In this document: piece by piece, positions 36,046 through 44,427 of the stretch
How the letters are laid out: each line of letters starts with the position of its first letter
How positions within the stretch are numbered: the first letter of the stretch is position 1
From: Desulfobacteraceae bacterium UBA2174
GTDB lineage: Bacteria > Desulfobacterota > Desulfobacteria > Desulfobacterales > UBA2174
Assembly: GCA_002327445.1 (NCBI GenBank)
Contig: DCWA01000029.1
Coordinates: 1 to 64,000 of the forward strand
DNA length: 64,000 nt
Direction: 5' to 3'
Program-made: the position numbers and the translations under genes
The notes under the pieces: generated by a model
Told to the model about the DNA's origin: nothing
Seen by the model: only the letters and a program-made list of their open reading frames with translations
The model's database searches: none

Positions 36046-37344
36046 TCAAGCCGGCCCCTTGCCCACATGCTGGATGATGAGATAGTAGGCCACGGCCCCC
36101 AATACACCGTACACCAAAAGGAATGCCGTCAGGCTCAGCGCCACTTGGGAGACCGCTATGGGGGATACTGCATCCGCCGTCTTCATGAGCCCATAGACGA
36201 TCCAAGGCTGCCTTCCCACCTCAGCCAGGGTCCATCCCAATTCGGCGGCAATATAAGGCAGGGGTATGGAATAGAGCATGATCCTGAGATACCATCGCTT
36301 TTCGGGCAACCGGTTCCGAAGAATAAACCCCACAAGTGTTGCAAGGGCGAAGTAAAAACCTAAGGCCACCATGAGCTTAAAGGACGCAGAGACGATGAAT
36401 ACCGGCGGTCGCTCATCGGGTGGAAAATCCTTGAGGCCCTTTACCTCCGCCTCCGTACTGTGAAAGGCCAAAAGGCTCAGCAGTCCGGGTATGGGGCCGA
36501 TTTGCACCATATTCCTCTCATTCTGCTCATCGGGAAATGAAAAGAGATAGATGGGCGCCCTTCGGGTGGTTTCCCAGTGGGATTCCATGGCCGCCAGTTT
36601 GGTGGGCTGCGTCTTGGCCAGGTCAGATCCGTGCAGGTGGCCCTCCACGACGAGGAAAAAGGAAAAGATAAGGCCCAGCACCAGGGCCATGCGAAAGGAT
36701 TTCATAAAGAAGGCCACATGCCGGTTCTTCAGCAGGTGATAGGCGCTGACCCCCATGACAAAAAAGGCGCTCAGTACATAGGCCGCTGCCACGGTATGAA
36801 AAAACATGAGAATGGCGAACTTGTTAAGAGCCACATCGGCAAAGCTCTCCAGTTCCGCTCGTCCGTTTCGGATCACGTAGCCCACGGGATGCTGCATCCA
36901 GGCATTGGCGGTCAGGATCCATACAGCGGATCCGGTGGAGGCAAAGGCTATCAGCCACATGACCAAGGCATGGGTCCTCTTGGAGATCTTGTTCCAACCG
37001 AATATCCACACTCCGATGAGGATGGATTCCAGGAAAAAGAATCCCAAGGCCTCAATGGCCAGAAGGGATCCGAAGATATCCCCCATGAACTCCGAATAGC
37101 GGGACCAATTGGTGCCGAACTGGAATTCCAGGGTAATGCCCGTTACCACGCCCATGGCAAAATTGATGAGAAAGACCTTCCCCCAAAACCGCGTCATCTT
37201 GAGGTGGATCTCCTCCCCGGTTTGAACGTAACGGGTTTCCATCACTGCTATTAGCACGGAAAGCCCTAATGTTAAGGGGACAAAGAGAAAATGAAAGGCC
37301 GTGGCCGCCGCAAATTGCAACCTTGAAAGAAGCAAAACATCCAT
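36046..37344 (-). CDS. cydA: Cytochrome bd quinol oxidase subunit I (short Q-loop form)
   Basis: A 432-residue membrane protein with the conserved heme-ligand regions FAAATAFHFLFVPLTLGLS (about 10-28) and FHTVAAAYVLSAFF (about 180), and the GRQPW motif near residue 380. It is some 90 residues shorter than E. coli CydA, mainly because the quinol-binding Q-loop is short, as in many non-enterobacterial enzymes. I chose the ATG at 37344, which has GGGAGG 7 bases upstream. The longer frame overlaps the rrf2 gene. It probably forms an operon with rrf2 and cydB. Confidence 0.93.
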   Translation of the reverse strand: MDVLLLSRLQFAAATAFHFLFVPLTLGLSVLIAVMETRYVQTGEEIHLKMTRFWGKVFLINFAMGVVTGITLEFQFGTNWSRYSEFMGDIFGSLLAIEALGFFFLESILIGVWIFGWNKISKRTHALVMWLIAFASTGSAVWILTANAWMQHPVGYVIRNGRAELESFADVALNKFAILMFFHTVAAAYVLSAFFVMGVSAYHLLKNRHVAFFMKSFRMALVLGLIFSFFLVVEGHLHGSDLAKTQPTKLAAMESHWETTRRAPIYLFSFPDEQNERNMVQIGPIPGLLSLLAFHSTEAEVKGLKDFPPDERPPVFIVSASFKLMVALGFYFALATLVGFILRNRLPEKRWYLRIMLYSIPLPYIAAELGWTLAEVGRQPWIVYGLMKTADAVSPIAVSQVALSLTAFLLVYGVLGAVAYYLIIQHVGKGPA

Positions 37345-37366
37345 AACCAAACCTCCCTTCCTATCC

Positions 37367-37852
37367 TCATAGTAAGATTGACCCGTGATTGCCCTTCTCC
37401 AAGCCGTACGTTCCATCCTTTTGCTTTACCTTGGGGGGCAACTCACAAAGGCCCTCGGCCAGCAGGCTGGAAAAGGACGCCTCTGCAAGGCATTGCCTCA
37501 GCTGGTTCCTGGCCTTGTTCCACACCCGATACACGGAACAAAAGGGGCTCCTCCTGCAAGAGAGGGGATCCATAATGCAGTCGTTGAGAAAGATTTCCCC
37601 TTCCACGGCCTCCACCACATTCAAAAGATTCACCTCCCGGGGGGATACACGGAGCTTCACCCCCCCCCTGCTCCCCTGGACGATCTCCACTATCCCGGCC
37701 CTGGCAAGCTGTTGGGCGATCTTGGCCAGAAAGGGGGCGGGAATTTCCATCTCGCGGGCAATCTCAAGGCGACCCACCACCTGATGGGCTTCCTTGCTGC
37801 ATAGGTAAAGAACCGCACGCACTGCATACTCCCCTGCCCTTGTCAACCGCAT
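37367..37852 (-). CDS. Rrf2-family iron-sulfur regulator of cydAB
   Basis: A 161-residue Rrf2-type winged-helix repressor. The N-terminal HTH reads RLTRAGEYAVRAVLYL and then FLAKIAQQLARAGIVEIVQG. Three cysteines in NDCIMDPLSCRRSPFCSV (about 90-107) can hold an iron-sulfur cluster, as in IscR and NsrR. Such proteins sense oxygen, nitric oxide or cluster supply. It lies 22 bases upstream of cydA on the same strand, so it probably regulates the oxidase and itself. GGAGGA lies 8 bases before the ATG. Confidence 0.88.
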   Translation of the reverse strand: MRLTRAGEYAVRAVLYLCSKEAHQVVGRLEIAREMEIPAPFLAKIAQQLARAGIVEIVQGSRGGVKLRVSPREVNLLNVVEAVEGEIFLNDCIMDPLSCRRSPFCSVYRVWNKARNQLRQCLAEASFSSLLAEGLCELPPKVKQKDGTYGLEKGNHGSILL

Positions 37853-37897
37853 GATTTGAATCCTCCAGGGTTTCGGATAAACTGGACCTTTTTGATC

Positions 37898-37926
37898 CTG
37901 TTACTCCATTTTAGAGATCTTGTCAA
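37898..37926 (-). promoter_or_regulatory. Candidate promoter for rrf2-cydAB
   Basis: On the minus strand a perfect TTGACA (37926-37921) is followed after 17 bases by a weak -10 TAACAG (37903-37898), about 45 bases upstream of the rrf2 start. Confidence 0.4.
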
Positions 37927-37974
37927 CCTTGTCCATCCCCGGAGGCGGTAGGGGACATTCTCTAACTATCTAGA

Positions 37975-38059
37975 TTAATTTTTTTTTGTCCGCGGCCAAA
38001 GACTCGCCCCGCTCAATGGCCTTGCTGACCGCCGCCGTGCTGATGCCGAATCGTCGCGC
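37975..38059 (-). pseudogene. C-terminal fragment of a REP-associated transposase
   Basis: The minus strand reads ARRFGISTAAVSKAIERGES followed by LAADKKN and stop. This helix-turn-helix ending is typical of the C-terminus of REP-associated Y1 transposases. It is cut at its 5' side by the end of the IS21-type remnant at about 38060. It may belong to the same family as the N-terminal relic at 3185-3511. Confidence 0.5.
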
Positions 38060-38661
38060 TGTCAATGATCACCCTCTAATGGAGCCACCCATGATCGCCT
38101 TAATGGAGCCATTTCGAACTGGCCAAAAAGCGGTTTTCGGACCGGCTTCAAACTTGTTCAAACTAGTGTTTTTCACCCCCTTTCAAAGTGTCGTTTTTCG
38201 GTGATTTCGGACCGGTAATTTTTGACGCATTGGCGGCTGGTCGAGGGCAGCGATAGCTTTTTCCCTCCAGCACCACGGTGTAGGCGCCGTGGCGCAGCCG
38301 ATCGATGGTCGCCTCTGCCAAGATGCGGTTGGGGAAAGCGTCGGTCCATTCCGGGGTGTCCAGGTTGCTGGTCACGATGGTGCTCTTTTTCTCGTAGCGC
38401 TCGGAGATGACATCGTGGAAGTCCTCGTCCTGGGAGGGACGCAAAGGCTTGAGCCCGAAGTCGTCGACGATCAGAAGATCCACCCCCGGTAATCTTGGCA
38501 AAGTGGCGCTCGTAGCCGTTGGTCGCCCGTGCGGCGTTGAGCTGGGCGAGCATCTTGGCCGCCGAGGTGAACAGCACGCTGTGGCCGGCCCTGATGGCGC
38601 AGTGGCCCAGGGCCTGAGCCAGGTGGCTTTTGCCGTTATGGAAAGCTTTCCATAACGGCAA
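38060..38661 (-). pseudogene. istB: IS21-family remnant with frameshifted istB
   Basis: The right end shows IS21-like repeated boxes (TAATGGAGCCA twice, 38086-38125). Next to it lies a broken istB, the helper ATPase of IS21 transposition. The C-terminal half is in one frame (VDLLIVDDFGLKPL, then STIVTSNLDTPEW and AEATIDRLRHGAY). The N-terminal part is in another (GKSHLAQALGHCAIRAGHSV), with the shift near 38490. The first 100 residues and all of istA are missing. It ends in the 32-bp palindrome at 38630-38661. It is not functional. Confidence 0.8.
38630..38661. repeat. 32-bp perfect palindrome at istB break point
   Basis: A loopless palindrome whose left arm is TTGCCGTTATGGAAAG and right arm its exact complement, CTTTCCATAACGGCAA. 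It covers the Walker A codons of istB, so istB sequence has been inverted onto itself exactly where the gene breaks off. Confidence 0.85.
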
Positions 38662-38778
38662 TTATGTGAAGCATTCACTTATGTAAAGTAATGAGCTAAT
38701 GCCCTTCCAGTTCAAAGAATAGCGCATAATGACTTTCCATAATATTCTCCTTGAAAACCCATTTCAAAGGAGAAAAAT

Positions 38779-39496
38779 ATGGAAAGAGCAACCATCAGGG
38801 AATTGAGCGAAGCGGTCATTGGGGAACTTCAACGACTCGGTTATGCTTCCGTGACCATCAAACTGTATCAGAGGTTGTATCGCAAACTTCTACGTTACGC
38901 GGATGAGAGCGGCATACAACACCATTCTATAGACGTGTGTCACCGGTGGATGAGAGATTCCTTCGGAATAGACCCTACACTCGTGGTCAGGAAGAAAGAG
39001 CACGCGTACAAGCAAAACTCCTATCTTCCGATCCGGGTATGCCAGTGCCTGACCGAATGGCAGCTCCATGGATGCCTGCCCTTAAAAAAGCAGGGCAAAC
39101 TTGCCGCCCGTGACCTTCCCCGACAATTTAAAGAAGCATATGATTCATACGTCGCCTTCTGCTGCGAGGCAGGATACTCCGCAAGTGGCACCTACACCAG
39201 GCTCAACCGGATCAAACGTATGCTGCTTTTTTTCGACCAGCATGCGGTATCAAGCGTGCAGAGTATTACCGCCTGGAAGATATCGGAGTTTTTCCGCTCA
39301 CAAATTGAACTGGATAGTCGGACAGTCGCCACCATGTTGACCGCAAGTCGGGTGTTCTTCCGTCATCTCTACCAAAAGGGGTTTACTCAAGAGGATCTAT
39401 CGGAGAAGGTGCCGGTGGTGAAAGCAAACCGGAAGTTCCGCCTTCCTCGCACATGGAAACAGGAGGATGTGCTGTCCGTTCTCAATTCAATAGATC
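38779..39496 (+). pseudogene. Tyrosine recombinase truncated by IS66 element
   Basis: The N-terminal SAM-like core-binding domain of a phage-type integrase is intact (LGYASVTIKLYQRLYRKLLRY; later TMLTASRVFFRHLYQKGF). The catalytic domain has just begun (FRLPRTWKQEDVLSVLNSID) when the IS66 left end interrupts it at 39497; the frame stops inside the element at 39534. All catalytic residues (R, H-x-x-R, Y) are lost. The start is good: AAAGGAGA lies 6 bases before the ATG, in a potential hairpin with TCTCCTT at 38746-38752. Confidence 0.8.
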
Positions 39497-39593
39497 GTAA
39501 GCGTCCGGGCAACCGCATCTTCTCAAGCCCGTGAAAATTTGTCACAGATGATCTCCGTGGGTCGTGAACGATTTCAACCAAGGAGGCGTCATC

Positions 39594-39939
39594 GTGACAA
39601 GGGATCAACGGGCCGAGGCCTTGGAGGCCAAGCGGCGGTTTTGGGGGCAGCACATCGAGCGATGGAAACGAAGCGGGTTGAAGCAGAGTTCGTATTGCCG
39701 GCGCCACGAACTCAAGCTGCACTGTTTCACCTACTGGAGAAAAAAGGTGCGGCGCACAGCCCCGGCGCCGGTTTCCCTGGTCGAGGTTCGGCTGCCCCCG
39801 GTGGCCACCACAGAGGCGATCGTTACCACGGGCCACCGGCCGGCGGCTGGTGGTCTCCTCCAGCCATTTTGTGGAGCTGGAGCGCGACTTCGATCCGGTG
39901 GCCCTGCGGCAGTTGTTGCATGTGCTGGAGCGGCTGTGA
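39594..39939 (+). pseudogene. tnpA: IS66 TnpA, frameshifted
   Basis: IS66 accessory protein. The N-terminal helix-turn-helix part is normal (RRFWGQHIERWKRSGLKQSS; Y-WRKKV). GTG at 39594 has AAGGAGG 7 bases upstream. The expected C-terminus (RRLVVSSSHFVELERDFDPV, then LRQLLHVLERL, stop) is found in the +1 frame from about 39841 and ends in TGATG overlapping tnpB. A single-base shift between about 39825 and 39842 separates the halves. It is either a mutation or a programmed frameshift. Confidence 0.75.
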
Positions 39940-40289
39940 TGTTTTTGCCATCGCACACCCGCATCTACCTGGCCACCGGCGGCACCGACATGCGAAAAGC
40001 CATCAACGGTCTGTCGATTCTGGTCGAGGACCGGCTGCGGCTGGATCCTTTTTCCGGGCATCTGTTCGCTTTTTGCAACCGGTGCCGGAACATGGTCAGG
40101 ATTCTGTATTGGGATCGCAATGGATTTTGTCTTTGGCACAAACGCTTGGAGAAGCAGTTTTTCACGTGGCCAGACAGCGTCGATCAAACCATCGAGCTGG
40201 ATATCCGGCAGTTGCGCTGGCTTTTGGAGGGGCTCAAGATCAGTCAAATCGACGGTCACAACAAGCTGGATTACAAAACTTTAATTTGA
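39939..40289 (+). CDS. tnpB: IS66 TnpB (Orf2) accessory protein
   Basis: A 116-residue TnpB of IS66 elements: FLPSHTRIYLATGGTDMRKA, then FAFCNRCRNMVRILYWDRNG and LWHKRLEKQFF. The ATG at 39939 overlaps the expected tnpA stop (TGATG). Its exact function in transposition is unclear, but it is required in studied elements. Full length and intact here. Confidence 0.92.
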   Translation: MFLPSHTRIYLATGGTDMRKAINGLSILVEDRLRLDPFSGHLFAFCNRCRNMVRILYWDRNGFCLWHKRLEKQFFTWPDSVDQTIELDIRQLRWLLEGLKISQIDGHNKLDYKTLI

Positions 40290-40332
40290 GCAATTTTCTT
40301 GATTTGATTTTCATAAAACACTTGCCAAATTC

Positions 40333-41910
40333 ATGCGTTTTGGTTATCTAAAAACCATGAAATTGGATGTTCAAAACCTTCCTGATAATCCCGTCCAGCT
40401 CAAAGAAATAATCGTTTCGTTATTCAATGAATCAGTAGAATCTCTTCGTAAAATTGATCATCTTGAAGAGATGATCCGGTTGCTGAAGAACGAAATATTC
40501 GGCAGAAAATCCGAAAAGCGTTCCGTTGTCGACAGCCGGCAGTTTCTTTTATTCGATGAGGACCAAGACGATAACCCGGAGACCGGGGATCAATCAACGG
40601 ACAGACAGCAGGTTGCCGGCCACAGCCGCAAAAAACCGGTACGCAAGCCCCTGCCGGCCGAGCTTGACCGGGTGGACATCGTCCACGATCTGGATGAGGC
40701 CGAAAAGACCTGCCCTTGCGGTTGCCGGCTTAGCCGCATCGGTGAAGAGGTCTGCGAAAAGCTGCGTTACACGCCGGCCACGCTGGTCGTCGAGCGTCAT
40801 ATCCGCCCCAAGTATGCCTGCAAACAGTGCGAGGGGGTTCAAGACGACGGACCGACTGTCAAGATCGCGCCGGTGCCGGCCCAACTCATCCCCAAGTCGT
40901 TTGCCACCGGTTCCCTGATCGCGCACATCGTCTGCTCCAAGTTCGAAGACGCCTTGCCGCTGTACCGGCAAGAGAAAATCTTCGCCCGCTTGGGCATCGA
41001 TTTGTCTCGTCAGACGATGTGCGGTTGGCTGATCAATGTCGCCGATCAGGCCCGGCCGCTGCTGGAGCTGATGGGCCAAGAAAACCGATCCGGGCCGTTT
41101 GTCAATGTCGATGAGACCACGGTTCAGGTGATGAAGGAGCCGGACAAGGCCGACACCGGCAAATCCTGCATGTGGCTGTTTCGAGGAGGGCAGCCGGGGC
41201 GGCCGGTATTGGTGTTCGAATATCACCCGAGCCGCTCGGGGCGGATCCCGCTCGAATATCTGAAAGGATACCAAGGCTATGTGCAGTGCGATGCCTACAG
41301 CGGCTATGACGCATTGGGACGGCAGGAAGGCGTGGTGCCGGTAGGTTGCCGGGCCCATGCCCGGCGCAAGTTCGACGAAGTGATCCAGGCCCGGGGCGGT
41401 GCCAAACGCAGAGGCAGCGCCGAGGAGGCCCTGGAGGACATCGGCCGGCTGTACGCCGTGGAAAAGAAGGCGCGCGAAGCCGGGCTGGGTCCTGACGTCA
41501 TTTACGATCTACGGCAGCGGGAAGCCAAACCGGTGCTCGACGAGTTCAAGGTATGGCTGGATGCCAAGGTGCTGGTGACGCCTCCCAAGGGGCTTCTCGG
41601 CAAGGCCGTCCTTTACACGCTCAACAACTGGCAGCGCCTGATCCGTTATCTTGAGGACGGTCGGCTGCGGCCGGATAACAACCTGGCGGAAAATGCGATT
41701 CGTCCGTTTGTGGTCGGAAGAAAGAACTGGCTCTTTGCCGGCAACCCCGACGGCGCCCATGCTGCCGCCGTGTATTACAGCCTGATCGAGACCGCAAAAG
41801 CCAACGGCTGGAAGGCCCACGATTATCTCACCCACCTGTTCGAAAACTTGCCCCTCGCCAAAACCGAAGAAGATTACCGCAAGCTGCTCCCCAACCGCCG
41901 TCCTCAGTAG
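40333..41910 (+). CDS. tnpC: IS66 transposase TnpC
   Basis: A 525-residue DDE transposase (517 residues if translation starts at the second ATG, 40357; neither start has a clear ribosome site). Order of parts: leucine-zipper-like N-terminus, zinc-binding CPCGCRLSRIGEEV with YACKQCEG, then the catalytic core NVDETTVQV, QCDAYSGYDAL with GCRAHARRKF, and PDNNLAENAIRPFVVGRKNW containing the final Glu. It appears intact, so the element may be mobile if tnpA can be supplied. Confidence 0.92.
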   Translation: MRFGYLKTMKLDVQNLPDNPVQLKEIIVSLFNESVESLRKIDHLEEMIRLLKNEIFGRKSEKRSVVDSRQFLLFDEDQDDNPETGDQSTDRQQVAGHSRKKPVRKPLPAELDRVDIVHDLDEAEKTCPCGCRLSRIGEEVCEKLRYTPATLVVERHIRPKYACKQCEGVQDDGPTVKIAPVPAQLIPKSFATGSLIAHIVCSKFEDALPLYRQEKIFARLGIDLSRQTMCGWLINVADQARPLLELMGQENRSGPFVNVDETTVQVMKEPDKADTGKSCMWLFRGGQPGRPVLVFEYHPSRSGRIPLEYLKGYQGYVQCDAYSGYDALGRQEGVVPVGCRAHARRKFDEVIQARGGAKRRGSAEEALEDIGRLYAVEKKAREAGLGPDVIYDLRQREAKPVLDEFKVWLDAKVLVTPPKGLLGKAVLYTLNNWQRLIRYLEDGRLRPDNNLAENAIRPFVVGRKNWLFAGNPDGAHAAAVYYSLIETAKANGWKAHDYLTHLFENLPLAKTEEDYRKLLPNRRPQ

Positions 41911-41973
41911 ATACCGGGCGAAAGGTGAAACCTGCGCCCGGCCGGAAGGCGGGAGGTGCGGTTGGCCGGACGC

Positions 41974-42345
41974 TTACGTGAACACGGCCTCGAACTGCAT
42001 GTCGTAGCGCTTTTCGAGCTCTTCGATCTTGCGGCGCAGCGTATCGTGGACGCCGGCCATGCGGGGAAGCTGGGTGAAGGTCCGCATGATTTGGATGTTG
42101 ACCTGGATGGCGCGCGGGCTGCTCAGCACGCTCGACAGCATGGCGACCCCCTGCTCGGTGAAGGCCATGGGCCGGTGGCGCAACCCCATCTTGTCGGCAT
42201 TGGAGGTCACAAATTGTGACCTCCAATGCCGAAATTCCTGCACCGTCAGCTCGAACATGAAATCCTCGGGAAATCGCTCGGCGTTTCGGCGCACAGCCTG
42301 CTTGAGGGCCTTTTCGGACTGATAGTCCAACGGCGCCCCCCTCTC
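41974..42345 (-). pseudogene. ORF6N-domain gene cut at both ends
   Basis: The core of an ORF6N (KilA-N-like) DNA-binding protein is clear: KALKQAVRRNAERFPEDFMF, RPMAFTEQGVAMLSSVLSSP, AIQVNIQIMRTF and IEELEKRYDMQFEAVF. The family's N-terminal strands are missing, because the sequence joins the end of the ERCC4 gene at about 42350. The C-terminus stops at a TAA created by the IS66 right inverted repeat. It is therefore a non-functional remnant flanked by a junction on each side. Confidence 0.75.
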
Positions 42346-42353
42346 CTGGAGCT

Positions 42354-42947
42354 TCACAGTCCATCCGAGTCGACGAGCACCCGTCCGTGCCCGTGCTTTT
42401 CCAGCCACCAGTAGGTGAAGTGCTTGGAAAGCCAACTGGCAGCGCGCTCGGTGGCAAGTGCCCGCACCGTGGATGAATAAATGACGGGGATCTCGAACTT
42501 GGCCTCGATGGCGTCCAGTGTGCCGCAGATGGAATTCGGGTGGACATCAGAGGGAATATCGAAGCGTGCGATGCCGCCCTTGACGTCCTCGAAGGTCGCC
42601 TCCACCAGGATCGCCTTCCAGACGAATCCGGAAAGCCGCGCGCAGGAGGCCAGAAACCGCTGGCGGTAGGTGACGGTGCAGGCCACCAGGTCCGCCAGGC
42701 TCTTGCGTTCCAGGGCCAGCAGGCCTTCCATGCCTTCGATGCTGTAGTCGCCGGTCTTGAGGGTCTCCCGGCGTTCGGCCTGGATCCAGTTGGGGTGATT
42801 ATCCCGCAGGGGCAGCGGATCCTTCTCCCGGGTGTCCACCAGGACCACCGGCTTGGGAACCTTCTCTTTGCGGATGATACTGCACCCCTCGCGCATCACC
42901 CGCAGGCGACTGGAGGTGGCCTCATAATAAAGGATGCTGTCTTTCAT
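42354..42947 (-). CDS. ERCC4-type nuclease
   Basis: A 197-residue stand-alone ERCC4 (XPF/MUS81-like) nuclease domain. The catalytic signature is present: VVLVDTREKDPLPLR (about 34-48) and LLALERKSLADLV (about 77-89), i.e. GDY-x(n)-ERK-x3-D. No HhH domain follows. Such enzymes cut branched DNA. I chose the ATG at 42947, which overlaps the stop of the ARPP-1 gene by four bases; an ATG 12 bases upstream is possible. The coupled pair suggests a joint function, perhaps in DNA repair or defence. Confidence 0.8.
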   Translation of the reverse strand: MKDSILYYEATSSRLRVMREGCSIIRKEKVPKPVVLVDTREKDPLPLRDNHPNWIQAERRETLKTGDYSIEGMEGLLALERKSLADLVACTVTYRQRFLASCARLSGFVWKAILVEATFEDVKGGIARFDIPSDVHPNSICGTLDAIEAKFEIPVIYSSTVRALATERAASWLSKHFTYWWLEKHGHGRVLVDSDGL

Positions 42948-43936
42948 TCGACAATCCATTGATGGCGCCGGGAAAACCGTTGAAAGCCCAGCCGGCCGCC
43001 GGGTTCGGGGTGGCCGGTCTTGCGAAACGCCGACAGGTGCACCAGCCGGCCCTCATTTGCCAGTGCGGCGCCGGTGACAATGCGCGAAGAAAAGGTCAGG
43101 CTCTCGCCGAGCCCCACGGCGTGGTGCGACCCGGTCTTGGCGCTCGCCGCCGAGGCGACAAACCGGCGCGCCTGTGTGGTGGGGGTGTTGACCGCTTCGT
43201 CCTTCTTCTCGCTGTCGATGGCATCCAGAGCGTAGCTTTTCACCAGTTTGGCGAAAAAACGGCCGAAGGTGTCCGGGCTGCCGAAAGCTTCCAGCCCCAC
43301 CACCTGGCCGTCGATGCCAAACACCGCCCCCACCTGGTGTTGCATGCATCCGAAGGCCTGCAGGTAGCTGTCCAGCTCGCTCTCGTAACGCGTGAAGACC
43401 TCGTCGGCGGCCATGGTGGGCGAGTGCACGTTCATCCGTTGGGCTTTTTCGGCCACCTCGCGCCAGACCCGGCCCTGGTCGCTGCGATAGCCGCCCCCTT
43501 CCCTGAGACTGAAACTCACGCTCTCCCGGGCCGCCCGCCGCAGCGAGCTGTGCATCATCTTGGCGCCGGAGGAAAATGTTTCTGATCGGTAATGCCAGCG
43601 CCCCTGCTCCACGCAGGAGACCGGGATCACCAGCTCGGCGCCGGCGGCCACCAGGATGGTGACGTTGACCACCCGGTTCTGCTTGGCCCCCACCAGTTCC
43701 TCACCCTCGACGATGAGCACCGGCCGATCGGCCCGGTTCACCAGGCGCAGCTCGGGCACCGAACCTTCGGGGCCGAGTTCGCGGATCTCCACCAGGCCTT
43801 CTTCCAAGGCGGTTTCCAGCAGCAGGTAGTCCGGGTCGAACACCTTCTCGCCCAAGAGGGCGAACACGGTCAAGTTGCGGTGGGTTTGTTTGCGCGCCAG
43901 GCGGCAGACGTCCAGAAATGCCCCGACAGGTTCCAT
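42944..43936 (-). CDS. ARPP-1-domain protein
   Basis: A 330-residue protein whose first 300 residues resemble the ARPP-1 (DUF6569) family: NRADRPVLIVEGEELVGAKQ-NR, then VIPVSCVEQGRW and YLQAFGCMQHQVGAVF. The molecular function of this family is not established; members occur near nucleotide or ADP-ribose metabolism genes. It is translationally coupled to the ERCC4 nuclease gene downstream. Confidence 0.75.
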   Translation of the reverse strand: MEPVGAFLDVCRLARKQTHRNLTVFALLGEKVFDPDYLLLETALEEGLVEIRELGPEGSVPELRLVNRADRPVLIVEGEELVGAKQNRVVNVTILVAAGAELVIPVSCVEQGRWHYRSETFSSGAKMMHSSLRRAARESVSFSLREGGGYRSDQGRVWREVAEKAQRMNVHSPTMAADEVFTRYESELDSYLQAFGCMQHQVGAVFGIDGQVVGLEAFGSPDTFGRFFAKLVKSYALDAIDSEKKDEAVNTPTTQARRFVASAASAKTGSHHAVGLGESLTFSSRIVTGAALANEGRLVHLSAFRKTGHPEPGGRLGFQRFSRRHQWIVE

Positions 43937-44138
43937 GGCAGCCTCCTTTGGTGAGTGTTTTCCCCGAGGCTACCACCGGCTACTGACATACTGTGACAAT
44001 TACGAAGGAGAAAAATCGTTACCTGAAATTTTTTTATCGAAGCGTGCAGGAGAAAAGCATGCCGAGGAGGCTTTCGGCTCCAGGCAGATTGATCGAATTT
44101 GGGTACATAGTGGTTACATGGGCGGATAGAGACTAAAG

Positions 44139-44167
44139 AAGGGTTAAGGCAATGTGCCTTAACCCTT
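44139..44167 (-). terminator. Rho-independent-type terminator after tRNA-Arg
   Basis: AGGGTTAAGGCA (44140-44151) and TGCCTTAACCCT (44155-44166) pair perfectly around ATG, extendable by one A-T pair. On the minus strand it follows the tRNA 3' end by 9 bases and is trailed by TCTTTAG. Confidence 0.7.
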
Positions 44168-44176
44168 TGATTTTAC

Positions 44177-44254
44177 TGGCGCGCCCGGCAAGATTCGAAC
44201 TTGCGACCTACGGATTCGTAGTCCGGTGCTCTATCCGGGCTGAGCTACGGGCGC
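44177..44254 (-). tRNA. tRNA-Arg (anticodon ACG)
   Basis: A 78-base cloverleaf on the minus strand. Acceptor GCGCCCG pairs with CGGGCGC, the D arm is GCTC/GAGC, the anticodon loop is CTACGAA (anticodon ACG) and the T arm is GCAAG-TTCGAAT-CTTGC. Discriminator G and the CCA end are encoded. The first anticodon-stem pair (27-43) is a C-T mismatch. ACG is the tRNA whose A34 is deaminated to inosine by TadA, encoded 174 bases away. Confidence 0.95.
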
Positions 44255-44427
44255 GGGGTGAAATGTGGCAGTCGATATAGGACAAAGCTCCTTCCTTGTC
44301 AACGGTTTGTTCGGCATGCGGGGAGCTGGCGGCGCCGTTCAACACCTTGGCGGCATGCCAGAAGTTGAGGGCCTCAAGGGTGGAAAAACATTGCGAAAAG
44401 GCCTGGGGCACGATATGAGCGGATGCC

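Larger units (their letters stand above)
39497..41977 (+). mobile_element. IS66-family insertion sequence
   Basis: A 2.48-kb element with tnpA, tnpB and tnpC. The ends are matched inverted repeats: GTAAGCGTCCGGGCAACCGC at 39497 and, reading inward from 41977, GTAAGCGTCCGGCCAACCGC (one mismatch in 20). IS66 elements normally make 8-bp target duplications, but the flanks AATAGATC (left) and GTGAACAC (right) differ. The left flank is an integrase gene and the right flank an unrelated ORF6N gene, so a deletion or recombination has probably occurred next to or through the element. Confidence 0.88.

Noticed and set aside
39564..40289. Single 241-residue fused TnpA-TnpB
   Set aside because: The middle of the frame is out-of-phase sequence; the true TnpA end is in the +1 frame and TnpB has its own ATG.
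41916..41940. IS66 tail as a further copy of the A-E repeats
   Set aside because: Shares only GGCGAAAGGTGAAA and a short hairpin; the rest differs, so chance or convergence is more likely.
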